Shown here: piece by piece, positions 50,439 through 60,648 of the stretch
How the letters are laid out: each line of letters starts with the position of its first letter
Position numbering within the stretch: the first letter of the stretch is position 1
Assembly: GCA_900208305.1 (NCBI GenBank)
Contig: OAPG01000006.1
Span: forward strand, 434,001 to 498,000
Direction of reading: 5' to 3'
Length of the DNA: 64,000 nt
From: Melanopsichium pennsylvanicum
Taxonomy: Eukaryota; Basidiomycota; Ustilaginomycetes; Ustilaginales
Made by a program: the position numbers and the translations under genes
The notes under the pieces: generated by a model
Database searches by the model: none
What the model was told of the DNA's origin: nothing
What the model saw: the letters and a program-made list of their open reading frames with translations, nothing else

Positions 50439-51915
50439 CGCTCAAATGACTACCTCGAGGTACATGGGAAGCACGTCTGTCGTGGCTTGGCCATTCCTTC
50501 TCACGTTGTGTACTGTGAGAACGACGCAATGAAATGAGCAATGAGCAGGTTTCCTTGAACATCACTCTGCTACATCGCATTTTGATCATACAGTATTCAC
50601 AGTTAGTGCAGTCTTGGCCTGCACATTGATCCACCGAGCCGCTATACAGTACCTCTTCCTGATATTGCTCCTACACGAATATTCCCACACTCCAACAACG
50701 CGGGGCGGCCAAATGAGGCCGTGTTGCCGCTTTTGAGCGTGCTTTAGACTGACCGATATCCATTCGCACTATAGCTTAGTACGATTCACAATTGCAACTT
50801 ATGGCAAAAAGAGGGCAGAAGAACAAGATCCGTGCAGTTGCGTGAGGATCAACATGAAAGGGTGTAGGAACGAGAAGAGAGCCAAAAAAAATAGCAAGGC
50901 ACTTGGTCTGAGGCCAACCTCTAATCCGACGCTTTTAGACTTGGAAGAGACTGGTCGCACCCACGAGTTGTCAAGTGAATAGCACGAACCAATGATCTGC
51001 TAAGGGAGGGGCGAGGTGTCACGGCAATGACACTCATCCAGCGAGCCGTTCAATGTCAAATTTGCCACTTCCGCACTTCCGCTTCCAATTTCAGATAAAA
51101 ATTCTTTTTTCTTTTCTTATTGCATATCACTTTGGGCGTCTCAAAGAGGCACAAAGCTGCTTTTAACCTAGAGAAGCGAGGGAAAGACAAGTTCTCATAC
51201 ATTGCAGCCCCGCTTCCGTTTCTTGCCTTTCGATTGCCCGTCTGCCCGTTCAACCGTATCTATTTCGCTTCGTGATCATCCTCGTACAGCCAGTCGTCCT
51301 GATTTTGGCTTGACTCTGTCGTCATCATCACCAGCTACCACTGTTATTGCCCCAGTCGACATTCGGCATTCCCTATCCGACCTCACGCCATCTACCTATT
51401 GCATCCCACCTCTCGACCGATCGGCAACCATCTGTCTCATCTTCCTTTACCGCTAGCGACAGTGACAGCGCTCCGCACAATCCCTTTTTGCTTAACCATT
51501 CGTTCATTCCACCAACCTGGTGCGACACCTACGTACAAATAAGGCAGCATCGATCTTCACCCATCGGCTTCAGCAAACGACATCCTCGAAGCGATCACAC
51601 TGTCACTCAGACACCATAGTGCTTTCAATACATCTGGTTGATTCACTTCGGTAGTGACTCAACTCGCTCTCGTTGTTGGCCTCCTCCTCGCCTTACGCTA
51701 TACGTCCAGCGCTTTCTGTACGACTGCGCCTTTCTTTCCTCTGTCAGCCCTTCCATTTCGAGCTCGCATTGCCTCGCAGACAATTGTCTAGGGATATTCT
51801 GACCTCGACATTGCAAAGCAGCAAATTTCTCATATCATCTCGTACTTATCCACGTGACTACAGCCTCTACGTTCATGCTGTCTGATCTTTGCATCTGATT
51901 GACATCTGGACGACC

Positions 51916-51937
51916 GCGACGACGACGACGACGACGA
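51916..51937. repeat. CGA trinucleotide microsatellite
   Basis: Seven CGA-type triplets preceded by an interrupted CGACCG start, about 175 bp upstream of the WC-2 ATG, probably in its 5' leader. Confidence 0.8.
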
Positions 51938-52113
51938 CACCTTCACCAAAACCACAACATCACATCCATTTTCTACATTCGTAGCTATCAAATTGCGTCA
52001 CAGCTGTGGATTCGATCTGATTACGCTTATCTTACCACCACCAGAGTCCTGTCCGTATTCTCGAGCCTCTCCGTACCCTCGAGCAACACCGCTCGAGTTG
52101 ATCTTCTGCAGGC

Positions 52114-54879
52114 ATGCAAAGTCAAAATTGGTCCGGCCCCTCTGCCGAGCAGCAGCAGGGCTTCAATGCATCTTTTTTCAACAATGACGGGCAGATGAGC
52201 CAGGAGGCTCTCCAAAACATGTTTCAGGGCAATGCGCCCAACGACATTTCAAATCCCAACTTCAATGGCTTCAATCCTGCTTCCAACTTTTCGCATCCAT
52301 CCCAGATGATGATGCCACAGCATGCTGGAAATGGAATGCAGAACCGGCCGGTGGAGGGCGACCAGCGCTTCGTCCCGAATATGGTCTCCAACGGTCTAGA
52401 TCACGCCGCGTCTGCTGCTGCTGCAGCCGCGTATGGTCACCTCGGCTTCAGCAACTCTGCCTCCGCACCAGCATCTCGACGCGAATCGCAAAAGAATCCA
52501 TTGCAGGTGAGCCAAGCGACTGACGGCACGTGGACTGCCATGCCCAACATGCAGGATTACGTGCAGAGCGAAGCGATCGTCAACGGCCCTATGGGGATGC
52601 GTGCGCCTAACAGCTCTGACTACCGCGCTAACATGAATGGCTACGAGCCAGATGGGCCTAGCTCCAACAGCAGCGAAGAGTCCGCGCACGGAAAGCGCAG
52701 ACGCATGACATTTGGCGGTGCACCCATCGATCCGAATCAGATGCTAGACGCCAACAAGCCCATGCTCATTCACAACCATAGCACCAGCAGCAGCGGCATC
52801 AGCGATATGACTAGCATGGAGTCCACGCCTATTCCCGGATTCGCCCCAGATGCACAGCCAGGTTTTGCGACTCGACCATCGTTCCGTCATCGCAGGTCAT
52901 GCAGCGGTTCCGTCATCGCAGGCGCGCCTGGATCTGATCAGCGATCCTTCAGCAGCATCGACCTTGGTGGAAGCGCGCATGACCCGTACGGGGGCGGCCT
53001 CGGCTATCCGCAACCGCCACCTCTGTACCCGGCGGGGCAACAGCACAGTCATTCTTTCGTCGGATCACAGGCGCTCGCCGCGATGGGCGGACATGCTGCC
53101 AGCCACCCTCCCGGTCTCGGAAGTCAGATCTTGCGTGGCGTCGACGTCAGTGCCAGTGGCTCGTCGGCAGCGACCGACTTCACCAAGCGCAAAGGATGGA
53201 CCGGCCGTGTCATCGAGGAGCTGCTCGACTTTGTTCATGTGCTTGATCCCGAAGGAGTCATCTTGTTTGCTAGTCCAAGTGTCCAAGGCTTGACAGGATG
53301 GAAGAGCGAGGAGCTCAAAGGACGCAAGCTCACCGAGTTTGTTCACCCTCAGGACGTTGCCTCGGTCGAACGCGAAATTGATAGGATGCGAACCAGCAAG
53401 GGCGAGCTTTTGACTTACTATCGCTTCAAGACCAAACCCAAACCTGTGCGCGCGCCGAGCAAGAAGGGCGACACGACTTCCAATGACAACGAGTCATCAG
53501 CTGGAGATACCGGCGAGGAGAAGGAGCGAATTAACGAGCGCCGTAGCGAGGTGGAGCACGCCGACGCCTTCACGCGCGACGGCGACTACATTGTCTTTGA
53601 GGCGACAGGGCACCCTTACTTCCCGCCCGAGCCAGCAGCTGGCCCAGGTGCGAACGATGCGACGGACGATGCAAAGGACAAGAATGATTCTCAAGCCAAC
53701 GGCGAAGGCGGTCACGCTACACCAATAGGTGCAGACGCGGAAGCACCCAAGGGCAAGGTCAAGTCCGAGACCATGGCCCCTAGTCTTTCCACAGGATCGA
53801 AAGCTGCACATCCACTCAGCCAGGAGCAGACGCTGCAGACACCGACGAGTGACTCCTCCACTTCCATCCGAACGCAGCTGCAATGCTTCTTCTGCTCTGC
53901 ACGTCCTTACCCAAGCAAAAACACCAGCATGCTCGATTCGTTCCTTGAACTCAAGCTCGAGAACGAAAAGCTGCGACTTCTCATCGCCGACATGGACTTG
54001 ACAGGCCCTGACAACGAGCACGACCGCAACTCGTCCGCGGCTGCCTATCATCCCGATTTGCTCAAGCAGGAGCTCGAGAACGAGGCTATCGCAGGCGGTT
54101 GGGCGCACCCGGTCAATCCTATGTTTGGCGCCGCTGCCGTGGGTCCAGACGGCCGAATCCTGCCTCCTCAGGCTCAAGCTGGCCAGAGACCCGTTCATGG
54201 CTCAAGGCAGAATTCCATCGGCTCGCACCCGACAAGCCCCCTGATGCGCACCAACAGCGCGAGGGACGAGGTCTTGGCCGGTCTTGGTGTTTCTCCCGGC
54301 GACGATTCGGACGACGAAGCTTCTGCCAACCAAAGCACGGCGGGCGCGGCAAATGCAGATGGTGCTGCCAACGCCGCCGATGACGCCCGACGCAAGAAGA
54401 AACCGAAACAAGACGATGGCGACCATGTTTGCACCGACTGTGGTCGTGTCGACTCGCCCGAATGGCGTAAAGGTCCCTTGGGACCCAAGACGCTCTGCAA
54501 CGCATGTGGCCTGCGCTGGGCCAAGAAAATCAAGCGCAAGGGTGGCGATCCCAATATGGCAGCAGGTGCGATGATGGTTGCTGGCAGCGGCATGCCTCCT
54601 GCGGTCGGCGCTGGTGGCGGTGTCGGTTTGAACGTGGGCGTGGGCATGGGCGGCCATATGATGATGCCTCATGGCCACCCGCATTCCTTCAACCGGGCTG
54701 ACAGCGCGCAGCTTCAGGGCATCCAGATGGCTCCGCCAGGCTCACTGCCTTCTGGCATCAATATGCAGGGCATGATGAATTCGTCGCCGAACAGCTTTGG
54801 CCAACGCGGCTCGTTCGACGAGAATCCACACGTACAAAACAATAATGGCTTCAATGGTATGGGCGGAGGGCACATGTAA
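52114..54879 (+). CDS. wc-2: White Collar-2 homologue (PAS domain and GATA zinc finger)
   Basis: 921 residues. The N-terminal 350 residues are Asn/Ser/Gly-rich. A PAS domain spans about 360-440 (VIEELLDFVHVLDPEGVILF, SPSVQGLTGWKSEELKG, FVHPQDVASVEREIDRM). A short helix (FLELKLENEKLRLLIADM, near 610-627) follows QCFFCSARPYPSKNTSMLD, as in WC-2. The GATA finger (about 770-809) is CTDCGRVDSPEWRKGPLGPK..CNAC, CX2CX18CX2C with the 18-residue loop of WC-type factors. WC-2 partners the flavin-binding WC-1 to activate blue-light genes. WC-1 would carry a LOV domain, which is absent here. The C-terminus is Gly/Met-rich. Long gene-poor DNA upstream suggests complex regulation. Confidence 0.93.
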   Translation: MQSQNWSGPSAEQQQGFNASFFNNDGQMSQEALQNMFQGNAPNDISNPNFNGFNPASNFSHPSQMMMPQHAGNGMQNRPVEGDQRFVPNMVSNGLDHAASAAAAAAYGHLGFSNSASAPASRRESQKNPLQVSQATDGTWTAMPNMQDYVQSEAIVNGPMGMRAPNSSDYRANMNGYEPDGPSSNSSEESAHGKRRRMTFGGAPIDPNQMLDANKPMLIHNHSTSSSGISDMTSMESTPIPGFAPDAQPGFATRPSFRHRRSCSGSVIAGAPGSDQRSFSSIDLGGSAHDPYGGGLGYPQPPPLYPAGQQHSHSFVGSQALAAMGGHAASHPPGLGSQILRGVDVSASGSSAATDFTKRKGWTGRVIEELLDFVHVLDPEGVILFASPSVQGLTGWKSEELKGRKLTEFVHPQDVASVEREIDRMRTSKGELLTYYRFKTKPKPVRAPSKKGDTTSNDNESSAGDTGEEKERINERRSEVEHADAFTRDGDYIVFEATGHPYFPPEPAAGPGANDATDDAKDKNDSQANGEGGHATPIGADAEAPKGKVKSETMAPSLSTGSKAAHPLSQEQTLQTPTSDSSTSIRTQLQCFFCSARPYPSKNTSMLDSFLELKLENEKLRLLIADMDLTGPDNEHDRNSSAAAYHPDLLKQELENEAIAGGWAHPVNPMFGAAAVGPDGRILPPQAQAGQRPVHGSRQNSIGSHPTSPLMRTNSARDEVLAGLGVSPGDDSDDEASANQSTAGAANADGAANAADDARRKKKPKQDDGDHVCTDCGRVDSPEWRKGPLGPKTLCNACGLRWAKKIKRKGGDPNMAAGAMMVAGSGMPPAVGAGGGVGLNVGVGMGGHMMMPHGHPHSFNRADSAQLQGIQMAPPGSLPSGINMQGMMNSSPNSFGQRGSFDENPHVQNNNGFNGMGGGHM

Positions 54880-56272
54880 GGTGCTCGCTCTCACATCTTG
54901 ATCGATGCACGTTCATTTGTCATTCAATCGCTCAACCATCTTTGGGTCTTCTGCTCGACCTTCTAACCATGTCGAGCAGTCGTACCTGCTCTGCGCGCCA
55001 TTGTGGACCTTGCCGGTTCAACGGCGTCGGCGCTGGTCGCATATGACCCTCAAAATTCCCTTTTTTCTATCCTTTTCTTTTCCTCCTTCTGATACTCTCT
55101 CGATCTCTCTCTTCTTGGTTTTTCCCTGATATCGGCTCTCTCTTGATCTTTGTCAAACTCTTTTTCCTCTCTATCTCTATCTCACGCTTTCTTTCTTTTT
55201 CTGCTTCGAACACAGCATCTGTATTTCTGATTTGGGGTCTCTTGATATTATACACGCATACCATGGGCTTTGGTTCTGGCAGATGTCAGCGGCCGAGCCC
55301 AACCCTTTTGACGGAACGCAACTTTCATCTCTCCATGTATTCGCTGTACCATGTACTTTATCGACACACATGATGTCAAATCATTCTTGTCTGTTTCAAT
55401 TCTTCTGCTGCAGAAGTTGAGTTCACTCATTTTTGTTGTGCAGAGTGTTGAGTGTTGATCAATTTCGAAGCCAACGTCGAAGATCACCTTCTGAAGCTAT
55501 GTAAGAATACGCTTGAGCCGGGCTGCTGAAGGTTGTCGTGGAAACGAGTCGTACGACAAACATCAACGATTTCCTCTCTAGGGCGTGAACGCACCTGCCT
55601 TAATTTTAGATACACAATCCATCGGTGCATCGCTGATTAGAAATGTGAGGATGATTTTGGAATTCTCTCTTTAACTCTCGTCTGCTTTCTTTATTATTAT
55701 TAATAATAGAAATTCAGCGGAAATACAACTACGGAGCAGCCTCTTATTCATTTTTTCGCGGTACGCCAAAGCGTTACCGACAGTCCGAGACTGGACCTTA
55801 GTTCCACACGCTTTGGGATCCTCCTCAGTCTGCAGCCCTACAGGGTTGCTCAGGGCGACCTTTTTTCGATCGCTTTACGTACAGTCACATTTATTTATGT
55901 TTTTATTTTTGCTCGTAGTTGCAGGTGCGCTGCGCCAGACTCCTGTAAATCCATCTGTCAGGGTCGCTGAATTGCTGCTGCACGATCGACTCAGCGCGTT
56001 CAAAGCGGCACAAAAGAGCGCATACAACCTCGTAATTTGAGCTTAGCCACGGCAGCTAAGCAAGGATTTCAACTGCGCCGCCTCAAGTGTTGGTGGGTTC
56101 TTAGTAATAGCTATCTCGAATCTTGACATCCGTTCACCACTTGCTCATTCCCTTCTCAACCTTTATTGTATTCCCTCGGGGTCTTTCTCTCTTCACACTA
56201 CCACTTCTGCGAGCCCTCGTTTCAAATTCCATTCAGGTCCTGCTCCTGATTCACCGTCGATCGCCCTAGCTT
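54880..56272. other. Intergenic, WC-2 3' side to eIF1 promoter
   Basis: Pyrimidine-rich stretch at about 55050-55210, then a region of clustered short hairpins (about 55530-56061, see findings), then a CT-rich probable leader of the eIF1 gene from about 56140. No protein gene recognised. Confidence 0.5.
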
Positions 56273-56819
56273 ATGAATATTCAAAACCTTTCCAGTTACG
56301 ATCCCTTCGCCGATCTCGGCGACGAGTCAAAGCCAGACGCTACTTCCCAGGTTGCCAAGAAGCAACAAACCCAGAACTACGTCCATATCCGTATCCAGCA
56401 GAGGAACGGACGCAAGACCCTCACAACTCTTCAGGGACTGCCCAAAGGTACGTGCCTTACCATTTCCTAAGCTCCCACTTAAATTGCCACCCAAACATCA
56501 TACTGACTCTATCACCTTTGCCTTCCGCTTTCACTGACGCTGATCAACGCGTGCTCTTCTTACAACAACTCTCGGTGCCACCCCATTGAACAATCTCACC
56601 ATGTGCTTGACTCCGCATTCCAACCACCCTGTAGAGTATGACCAGAAGAAGCTGCTGAAAGCCTTCAAGAAGGAATTCGCATGCAACGGTACCATTGTTG
56701 ACGACGAGGATCTGGGACAGGTTATCCAGCTCCAGGGTGACCAGCGTCAGAAGGTCGCCACTTTCATCGTGCAAGAGGGTATCACTCCCAAGACCGACGT
56801 CAAGGTCCACGGTTTCTAA
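56273..56819 (+). CDS. sui1: Translation initiation factor eIF1 (SUI1)
   Basis: Two exons, 56273-56447 and 56635-56819, separated by a 187-bp GTACGT...TGTAG intron; the junction reads GLPK-E-YDQKKLLKAF and yields 119 residues. The product has the full eIF1 pattern: NLSSYDPFADLGDE, NYVHIRIQQRNGRKTLTTLQ, KKEFACNGTIVDDEDLGQVI, QLQGDQRQKVATFI and the C-terminal KVHGF. eIF1 sits near the ribosomal P site and enforces AUG selection during scanning. The start is fixed by the conserved N-terminus. The leader upstream is CT-rich, as in many highly expressed fungal genes. Confidence 0.97.
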
Positions 56820-57128
56820 GGCAAATTTCATTGTCTTCGAGGCATTGCCGCACTGCTTTCCATCCTGCATCGCTAGCCGTGTCGTGATGCCCGGCTGCTC
56901 TCGTCCTAACCGCAGCAAGTCTCCGATCCTTGTTCAGCATTCTTATAACCTAGTCCGACCCCTCGCCGTCATCCTGCATCTCACTCGGTTGCACCTTGCG
57001 GTTTCCGCTCCAGAATCGATCTCACACTACTCCTCTTGACCTATCATTCTCAGTGCCTCAAAGCGCTCGGTGGGATTCTCATCTAATCTTTTCTCATTTC
57101 TCTATCGGCCAACAACGCTCCGCACACG

Positions 57129-57479
57129 ATGTTTGTATTATCGAACCAGGCGGGGCCGTCGCGTCTTCCCATTGCTGCGGCGGACCCGTCATGTTTACCA
57201 CCTCTCAATTCCCGAGTGTATGTTGCTCCTGCGCTCCGATTCGTAGTCTCACCACCGCTCGACATGGAAGATGATGATCAGGAGGAAGACGAATCAAGTC
57301 GTGTTGCGCCTTTCGACTGCATCGTTGACGTGGCAAGCGACACGGCTTGTTTGTTTGGTGTTGGCATCGTCACTTCAGCAGCGTCGCACCGATCCATTCC
57401 TTTTTCACTTCGCCCCATGGCATCAGAGATGGTTCGCCCTCCAGAGTGGGTTTCCCTAACACGCTCGGGGTGGGTTTGA
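57129..57479 (+). CDS. Possible hypothetical protein, 116 codons
   Basis: An ATG-started frame with an acidic stretch (MEDDDQEEDESS) in the middle. I do not recognise it. It lies about 310 bp downstream of eIF1 on the same strand and could be chance coding in its 3' region or a separate small gene. Confidence 0.25.
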   Translation: MFVLSNQAGPSRLPIAAADPSCLPPLNSRVYVAPALRFVVSPPLDMEDDDQEEDESSRVAPFDCIVDVASDTACLFGVGIVTSAASHRSIPFSLRPMASEMVRPPEWVSLTRSGWV

Positions 57480-57734
57480 AGCAATGCTGAAATGAATTAT
57501 TCCCCCATGTATTGGTTTCATACAGAACAAGGAAGCCGTGTGTATCTCTTTTGTGTGATGTTTGGCGTCCGAAGAACTAAGGAACTTTGAGTAACTAAAT
57601 CGATTTCGACTTTTCACACTTTGTATTTTTGAGGTCATCGGCGATATTCGATGTGGGGATTGATTTGTGCTCTTTTCACTTTTTGGAGAGAAGATTATTT
57701 TGTGAAGAGGGTTAAACAAGGAAAGAAAAAAAAA

Positions 57735-57759
57735 GGGGGGGGGGGGGGGGGGGGGGGGG
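57735..57759. repeat. Poly-G tract, 25 G (preceded by A9)
   Basis: Uninterrupted G25 about 110 bp downstream of the CoA-transferase stop (that gene is on the minus strand, where it reads C25-T9). It is G-quadruplex-capable and prone to length error in sequencing. Confidence 0.95.
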
Positions 57760-57866
57760 AAGGAAAGGTAGGTGATGGTGGTGGTTGTTTATAGACAGGG
57801 AGTAACTGATGAAATGATAGTTAATGGTGGAATGCAGAGATAGAGAGGTAAGGTGGAAGTCAAAAA

Positions 57867-59444
57867 TCACTCGTTGATGCCTGGACCTAGATTGAAAGTT
57901 GCGCCTGTCTTTTCTCTAACCTCATTGACGGTTACACCTTGTTGAAGATCGATGAGGGTTAAACCTTGATCACCTACTCGGTCTACGTCAAAGACGCAAA
58001 GATCGGTGACGATTCTACTGACACATCTGCTTCCTGTGAGTGGAAGTTTGCAATCTGCTACAATTTTTGGTCTACCATCCTTATCAACGTGATCGGTAAC
58101 CACAACCACTTTGGTATTGTTAGGGTTGGATACCAAATCCATAGCTCCACCTACACCTGAAACTTTTTTACCCGGAATCATGTAATTGGCCAAATCTCCA
58201 TTGGCACCTACTTGAAGTGCTCCCAACATGGTGACGTTAATGTGACCACCTCGGATCATACCAAAACTCTCACTCGAATCAAATGTGCTAGCACCAGGCA
58301 GAAGAGTCACCGTCTCCTTACCAGCGTTGATGATATCAGCATCCATCTCGGACGTTTTAGGATAAGGACCCATACCCAAAATTCCGTTCTCGGAATGCAA
58401 AACTACATTCACGCCTTCAGGAAGGTAATTGGGAACCAAACTGGGCATACCTATACCAAGGTTGATAAAGTCTCCATCCTTGACCTCCTTGGCTGCCCTC
58501 TTTGCGATGCGAATCCTTCTCTCCTTGGCTTCCTGCTTGGCTGCATCAGCGGCACCAGCATCGGAAGAAGATCTTTTGGGTGCATCGCTGACGGTCTTGA
58601 CCTCAATGTGCTTTTCGTGCGTACTCTTTACAATCCTATCTACAAAGATCGCAGGGAGGTGAATCTCGTCAGCCTTAAACGTACCGACTGGGACAATCTC
58701 TTCTGCCTCGACGATAGTGATTTTGGCATTTTTACCAAAAGGAGCAGAAAAGTTATTGGCAGTGTAACGGAAAACGGCATTACCCGCCTCGTCGACTTTC
58801 CATGCGTGAATAATGGCAACGTCACCGTAAATCGCCTCCTCGAGAATGTAGTTTCGACCGTTAAAGTTGCGTTGTTCCTTGGGCTTGGCCATTTCGGCCG
58901 CCTTGAGAGGTTCTTTGCTTCCCTCGTCGCGCGCTTCATAACGAACGACAAGGTCTCCGGTCTGAACAGCAGTACCGTAGCCTGTCGGGGTGTAGAATGC
59001 GGGGATACCAAACGCTCCAGCTCGACACTTTTCCACTAGCGTTCCTTGAGGTGTGAGTTGAAGAGAAATTTGACCCGTCAGATACTGCGATTCAAAGTAC
59101 TTGTTGCCGCCAATGAAGGACGAGATCATCTTGTTGATCTGTTTGGATTTCAAAAGTTTTCCGAGGCCAAGTTCGCCCGTACCGGCATTGTTGGATACCA
59201 CGGTAAGATCCTTGATCTGAGGATTACGAGAGATGGCTTCGATGAGCGTGACGGGTGTTCCACACAGACCAAATCCAGCGGAAAGGACGGTGGAACCTGA
59301 AGGAATATCCTTAACCGCCTCATCGGGGGTCGAGTAAATCTTGCCACCGGTAGCGATGGTGCGGGCGAAAGTGCGGGTAGGAAGAACGCTCCCAGCAAAG
59401 GCCGAGCGAGCAGCGCTCCTGGTGCGAAGAGCGGCAGTCAACAT
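57867..59444 (-). CDS. oxct1: Succinyl-CoA:3-ketoacid CoA transferase (SCOT), mitochondrial
   Basis: 525 residues from the ATG at 59444. The first 30 residues form an Arg/Ala/Ser-rich presequence ([20 protein letters not shown]), predicting mitochondrial import. The alpha-type half carries [25 protein letters not shown] and [20 protein letters not shown] Lys/Ala linker leads to the beta-type half with [17 protein letters not shown] and the active-site motif [11 protein letters not shown]; Glu 352 is the expected catalytic residue that forms the enzyme-CoA thioester. [20 protein letters not shown] and VTDHVDKDG follow. It moves CoA from succinyl-CoA to acetoacetate for ketone or acetoacetate use. 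Fused alpha and beta domains and length are normal for the family. Confidence 0.96.
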   Translation of the reverse strand: MLTAALRTRSAARSAFAGSVLPTRTFARTIATGGKIYSTPDEAVKDIPSGSTVLSAGFGLCGTPVTLIEAISRNPQIKDLTVVSNNAGTGELGLGKLLKSKQINKMISSFIGGNKYFESQYLTGQISLQLTPQGTLVEKCRAGAFGIPAFYTPTGYGTAVQTGDLVVRYEARDEGSKEPLKAAEMAKPKEQRNFNGRNYILEEAIYGDVAIIHAWKVDEAGNAVFRYTANNFSAPFGKNAKITIVEAEEIVPVGTFKADEIHLPAIFVDRIVKSTHEKHIEVKTVSDAPKRSSSDAGAADAAKQEAKERRIRIAKRAAKEVKDGDFINLGIGMPSLVPNYLPEGVNVVLHSENGILGMGPYPKTSEMDADIINAGKETVTLLPGASTFDSSESFGMIRGGHINVTMLGALQVGANGDLANYMIPGKKVSGVGGAMDLVSNPNNTKVVVVTDHVDKDGRPKIVADCKLPLTGSRCVSRIVTDLCVFDVDRVGDQGLTLIDLQQGVTVNEVREKTGATFNLGPGINE

Positions 59445-60648
59445 GGTGAGTGAGGACTGTTCTTATGGTGGTCACCGCTACTGTGTTTCTCAAGAGGTTT
59501 TTTGTTTTCCTTTTTTCGTTTGGAGGGAAGAGGTAGCCTTTTGCGAGTTGCCTTGTTTTGTCTGAGACTGATACGAAGGGTAGAGGAGAGCACCAAGAAC
59601 GATAAGTCTACACAGATACAGTATGATGAAGGAGAGCCCGAACGAAAGATAACAAAACTTAGCGGGTATATGAATCGACTCGATCTTGTTCTTGCGGGAT
59701 CCAATTCGGGCAGGTATGGACAATCATTGTTTGGAACACCGTTATGCGGGGGTATGAACCAGCTTGCTCGGCTATTCGCAAAGGGAAAAGGAGGGGTTAG
59801 GCCGAGTCTTCCGTCCGTCCGCCTGCCATTCAAATCCACCGATCGATTTTGACCCGCTCACGTTGACTTGTAGTTAGTTTATTTCGGCCGGCGTAGTTGG
59901 CGGATGTAAGATTTGTCCCGTCATTTCCCTTGATCTTGTCATCTGGACGAATCCTCCAGCTATTGGCTTAGGACGCGATATTGCCCCGATTGTATTGCGT
60001 ATCTGCAGACTTTTAAACTTGACCTTGACAACCGACTCAAACAGTTTTTATACGGCTATCATTATCCTTCTAGTCCCCACGAGGGACCTTACACATTCGC
60101 GTCACCAAGACTTCTGGACCGGCAGCATTTCATCCTACCTTGTTGGCAGTCGCCCATCGCTATCACTTCCTCATCATCCATATTCCGCCCAGCTCCAATA
60201 GTAGGAAAGGAGACCATCATCGCGAGAGCGCTAATGGTTTGACTCCCGAAAGGGTCTGCTGCGCGGTTGGACTGCTGCCATATCAATGCAGGATCGGCTT
60301 CTGCCGCGCTTTCGCGTCCACCACGGCCGACAGTAGCCGAAATGGTTCATTCCACCCTTTCCGGATCAAAGATATTCCGCGCTCTGATTCGTCCCCCCAA
60401 GTCGCAACTTTATAGTTTTACTCTACAATAACTCTTCTTGCGCATTTCGTTGCATTCACGCATGCTCGATATCATGATATAGTATTTGCTCGCCATAGTC
60501 TCGTCATACTATCAATGCACACACTGTGTTGAACAACATTAAGCAAGTCATCACATAGACCACAGGGTATAAATTCTATTGCAAGGTGTTGAGATCGGCC
60601 TGAAAAAAAAACACAACCAACCCTGATATTGCTCTTTTCCATCTAATG
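59445..60648. other. Intergenic, CoA-transferase promoter and downstream membrane-protein 3' region
   Basis: About 1.2 kb between two minus-strand genes. No convincing reading frame, repeat or RNA gene. Confidence 0.5.

Larger units (their letters stand above)
47137..52113. other. Gene-poor region upstream of White Collar-2 (about 5 kb)
   Basis: No reading frame exceeds about 170 codons and none resembles a known family. It holds A43 (47446-47488), T20 (50050-50069), a 16-bp tandem repeat (50359-50438), a perfect 10-bp hairpin (49155-49178) and, from about 51,190 on, CT-rich DNA with a CGA microsatellite (51916-51937) that probably belongs to the WC-2 promoter and leader. No tRNA or rRNA was recognised. 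It may hold a long 5' leader, noncoding RNA or decayed mobile DNA; the sequence does not decide. Confidence 0.5.
56820..57866. other. Convergent intergenic region, eIF1 3' side to CoA transferase 3' end
   Basis: Contains a weak 116-codon frame (own entry) and an A9-G25 homopolymer block near the CoA-transferase stop. No other feature seen. Confidence 0.5.

Noticed and set aside
53497..54198. 233-codon minus-strand frame opposite WC-2
   Set aside because: Antisense to the conserved WC-2 frame; composition driven.
57455..57466. CCCTAAC as a telomerase RNA template
   Set aside because: Only one partial telomere-complementary unit, too short for a template, and no supporting structure seen.
58212..59039. 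275-codon plus-strand frame opposite the CoA transferase
   Set aside because: Antisense shadow of a well-conserved gene.
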